From: JBAWAP01 sp049589355
GTDB taxonomy: Bacteria; Chloroflexota; Anaerolineae; VGOG01
Direction: 5' to 3'
NCBI GenBank assembly: GCA_049589355.1
Contig: JBAWAP010000019.1
Coordinates: 1 to 7,386 of the forward strand
DNA length: 7,386 bases
Shown: positions 6,298-7,386 of the stretch, piece after piece
Position numbering within the stretch: the stretch's first letter is position 1
Layout of the letters: each line of letters begins with the position of its first letter
The notes under the pieces: generated by a model
Told to the model about the DNA's origin: nothing
The model's input: only the letters and a program-made list of their open reading frames with translations
The model's database searches: none
Made by a program: the position numbers and the translations under genes

Positions 6298-7203
6298 TCA
6301 ACCTCCTGTTTTCACTTGCAAGCCAAATTCTCTTAGAATTTCCGCTATCTCGGATATTCTCTCATCCGAGGGGGGACGAGTCTCAGGCAAACCATAGACC
6401 TTGTTCAAGCGATGGTATTTTTCAGCGGCGGCGCGATGATAGGGCAAGATATCCACCCGGTTCAGACGAGGCAAGGCAGCCGCAAATGTGCCGATTTGGC
6501 GAATGTTCTCAGCGTCGTCGTTGATCCCTGGAATGATGGGGACTCGTAGAAAGACGTCGTGTCCCTGCGCTGAAAGCCTCTGCAAATTCTTTAAGATCAA
6601 CTCGTTGGACACGCCAGTGAATTTTCGATGCTTGGCCTCATCCATCAGCTTGAGATCGTACAGAAACAGATCCACGTGTTTGCGGATGCTGTCCAATATT
6701 GCCCAAGTTGCAAAACCGCAGGTGTCCACAGCGGTATGGATCTCCTCCTCTTTACACGCTATGAGGAGAGCGAGCAGGAAGTCTCGCTGGAGCAGTGGTT
6801 CTCCGCCAGAGAAGGTCACGCCTCCACCGGATTGGTCGTAGAAGGCGATGTCCCGTTCGATCTCCGCCATCACCTGTGCCACCGTCATCTCTCGGCCCAC
6901 GATCTGGCGCGCTTCAGCGTAACAGGCTTCGACACAGGCTCCACAGAGCACGCACTTCTCTCCATCGGTGGATACCACATCACCGTCCTGAGAGATCGCA
7001 CCGTGGGTGCAGACCGCCAGACAGGCCTCACATCGGATGCACCGACTCGCCCATAACATCAACTCCGTCTCCGGGGCCTGGCCCTCAGGATTGTGACACC
7101 ACCAGCAACTCAGCGGACATCCTTTGAAAAAAACTGTGGTACGAATACCTGGCCCATCGTGGATGGAGAACTTTTTTATGTCAAAAACAATCCCTGTGAT
7201 CAA
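6298..7203 (-). CDS. Glycyl radical enzyme activase, radical SAM
   Basis: A 301-residue radical-SAM enzyme that uses S-adenosylmethionine and an iron-sulfur cluster to abstract hydrogen from the glycine of its partner, here G763 of the dehydratase next door. The opening FSIHDGPGIRTTVFFKGC is the signature of glycyl radical activases. The SAM cluster motif is C29-x3-C33-x2-C36. A ferredoxin-like insertion follows with two more CxxCxxCxxxC sets (C55, C58, C61, C65 and C84, C87, C90, C94), as in activases of HypD, glycerol dehydratase and arylacetate or toluene-type enzymes but not of pyruvate formate-lyase. FSGGEP (131-136) is the SAM-contact motif. The start is TTG at 7203-7201. AAAGG lies eight bases upstream, an in-frame TGA precedes it (around 7231), and no ATG or GTG lies between. 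It sits upstream of the enzyme it activates, four bases away. Confidence 0.92.
   Translation of the reverse strand: MITGIVFDIKKFSIHDGPGIRTTVFFKGCPLSCWWCHNPEGQAPETELMLWASRCIRCEACLAVCTHGAISQDGDVVSTDGEKCVLCGACVEACYAEARQIVGREMTVAQVMAEIERDIAFYDQSGGGVTFSGGEPLLQRDFLLALLIACKEEEIHTAVDTCGFATWAILDSIRKHVDLFLYDLKLMDEAKHRKFTGVSNELILKNLQRLSAQGHDVFLRVPIIPGINDDAENIRQIGTFAAALPRLNRVDILPYHRAAAEKYHRLNKVYGLPETRPPSDERISEIAEILREFGLQVKTGG
6301..6307 (-). promoter_or_regulatory. Ribosome binding site of hypD inside the activase 3' end
   Basis: AGGAGGT on the minus strand (6307-6301) forms part of the last codons of the activase (ACA GGA GGT TGA), eight bases before the hypD ATG. Activase stop and hypD start are only four bases apart. 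Translation of enzyme and activator is thus probably coupled, with the strong site favouring many copies of the enzyme over its activase. Confidence 0.85.
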
Positions 7204-7252
7204 AACCGCTGCCTTTTTGCATTTTGTTCAGCACGTCCTTCCATCCCTCATC

Positions 7253-7258
7253 AGTATA
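7253..7258 (-). promoter_or_regulatory. Candidate -10 element for the activase-hypD group
   Basis: TATACT on the minus strand matches the TATAAT consensus in five of six positions and lies about 50 bases upstream of the activase start. No good -35 hexamer stands 16 to 18 bases further up, so this is weak. The hairpin at 7283-7304 and the palindrome at 7348-7359 lie upstream of it. Confidence 0.3.
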
Positions 7259-7282
7259 CCTCGTATCTACTCAGCTTTGCTC

Positions 7283-7304
7283 GCAGCGGACCCTAGTCCG
7301 CTGC
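7283..7304. repeat. Perfect 9-bp inverted repeat upstream of the activase
   Basis: GCAGCGGAC (7283-7291) and GTCCGCTGC (7296-7304) form a perfect stem with the loop CCTA. Neither strand shows a T-run afterwards, so it is probably not a simple terminator. It could be an operator, an end-of-transcript hairpin for a gene outside the window, or an interspersed repeat. Confidence 0.5.
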
Positions 7305-7347
7305 TCCAACGGCGACGACCGGCACTGAAAACTGCGAAATACGCACT

Positions 7348-7359
7348 TGACCAAGGTCA
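7348..7359. promoter_or_regulatory. Possible operator palindrome
   Basis: TGACC, two bases (AA), then GGTCA form a 12-base perfect palindrome. Its length and position upstream of the candidate promoter would fit a regulator half-site pair, but at this length chance is a real possibility. The rest of 7204-7386 contains no coding frame that I can support. Confidence 0.25.
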
Positions 7360-7386
7360 CAACGGACTGCCAGGGCCGCTGGACTA

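Noticed and set aside
4803..6524. Long plus-strand open frame (573 codons) opposite hypD and the activase
   Set aside because: It crosses two well-supported genes in antisense and shows no family motif. The hypD active-site pattern on the other strand is decisive.
7187..7203. TTGATCACAGGGATTG at the activase start, resembling an FNR or CRP half-site
   Set aside because: The second half does not match the consensus and the word lies within the start of the coding region.

Overview
The window reads as chromosomal DNA of an anaerobic bacterium. All five genes I can support lie on the minus strand, so transcription runs from right to left. Two short repeat motifs (near 1323-1358 and 2932-2957) resemble interspersed repeats I associate with Chloroflexota (Anaerolineae-like) genomes. 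With the glycyl radical metabolism, this makes an anaerobic Chloroflexota-type host my best guess, but that is an inference.

Right part (7386 to 2969): a compact gene group. It starts with a radical-SAM glycyl radical enzyme activase (7203-6298, TTG start). Four bases later comes a 788-residue glycyl radical enzyme (6293-3927). Its active-site residues correspond, with a constant numbering offset of two, to those I recall for trans-4-hydroxy-L-proline dehydratase HypD. After a 125-base gap holding nested inverted repeats come a nitroreductase-family flavoprotein (3801-3280) and, overlapping it by ATGA, a 104-residue protein of unknown function (3283-2969). The first pair should let the cell remove water from hydroxyproline under anoxic conditions, giving pyrroline-5-carboxylate. 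The usual partner, pyrroline-5-carboxylate reductase (proC), is not in the window. What the nitroreductase and small protein do for the pathway is unknown.

Middle (2968 to 2682): 287 bases without a gene. They hold a CCCTTCGA tandem next to a Chloroflexota-type interspersed motif, two hairpins, a degenerate direct repeat, and the ribosome binding site of the next gene.

Left part (2681 to 1): one uninterrupted reading frame of 893 codons that runs off the window edge. I translated it by hand from start to edge and found no stop. It encodes a STAND-type P-loop NTPase (Walker A, Walker B, GLPM motif) with a glycine-zipper-like insertion, followed by a long TPR-type helical repeat region. A 36-bp nested palindrome sits in frame inside it. 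Base composition drops sharply between the NTPase half and the TPR half. Its function is unknown; regulation or defence sensing are both possible for this architecture.

The strongest biology here is the HypD/activase pair. The most unusual features are the structure of the STAND protein and the palindromic in-frame insertion. I see no clear evidence of a wholly new system.
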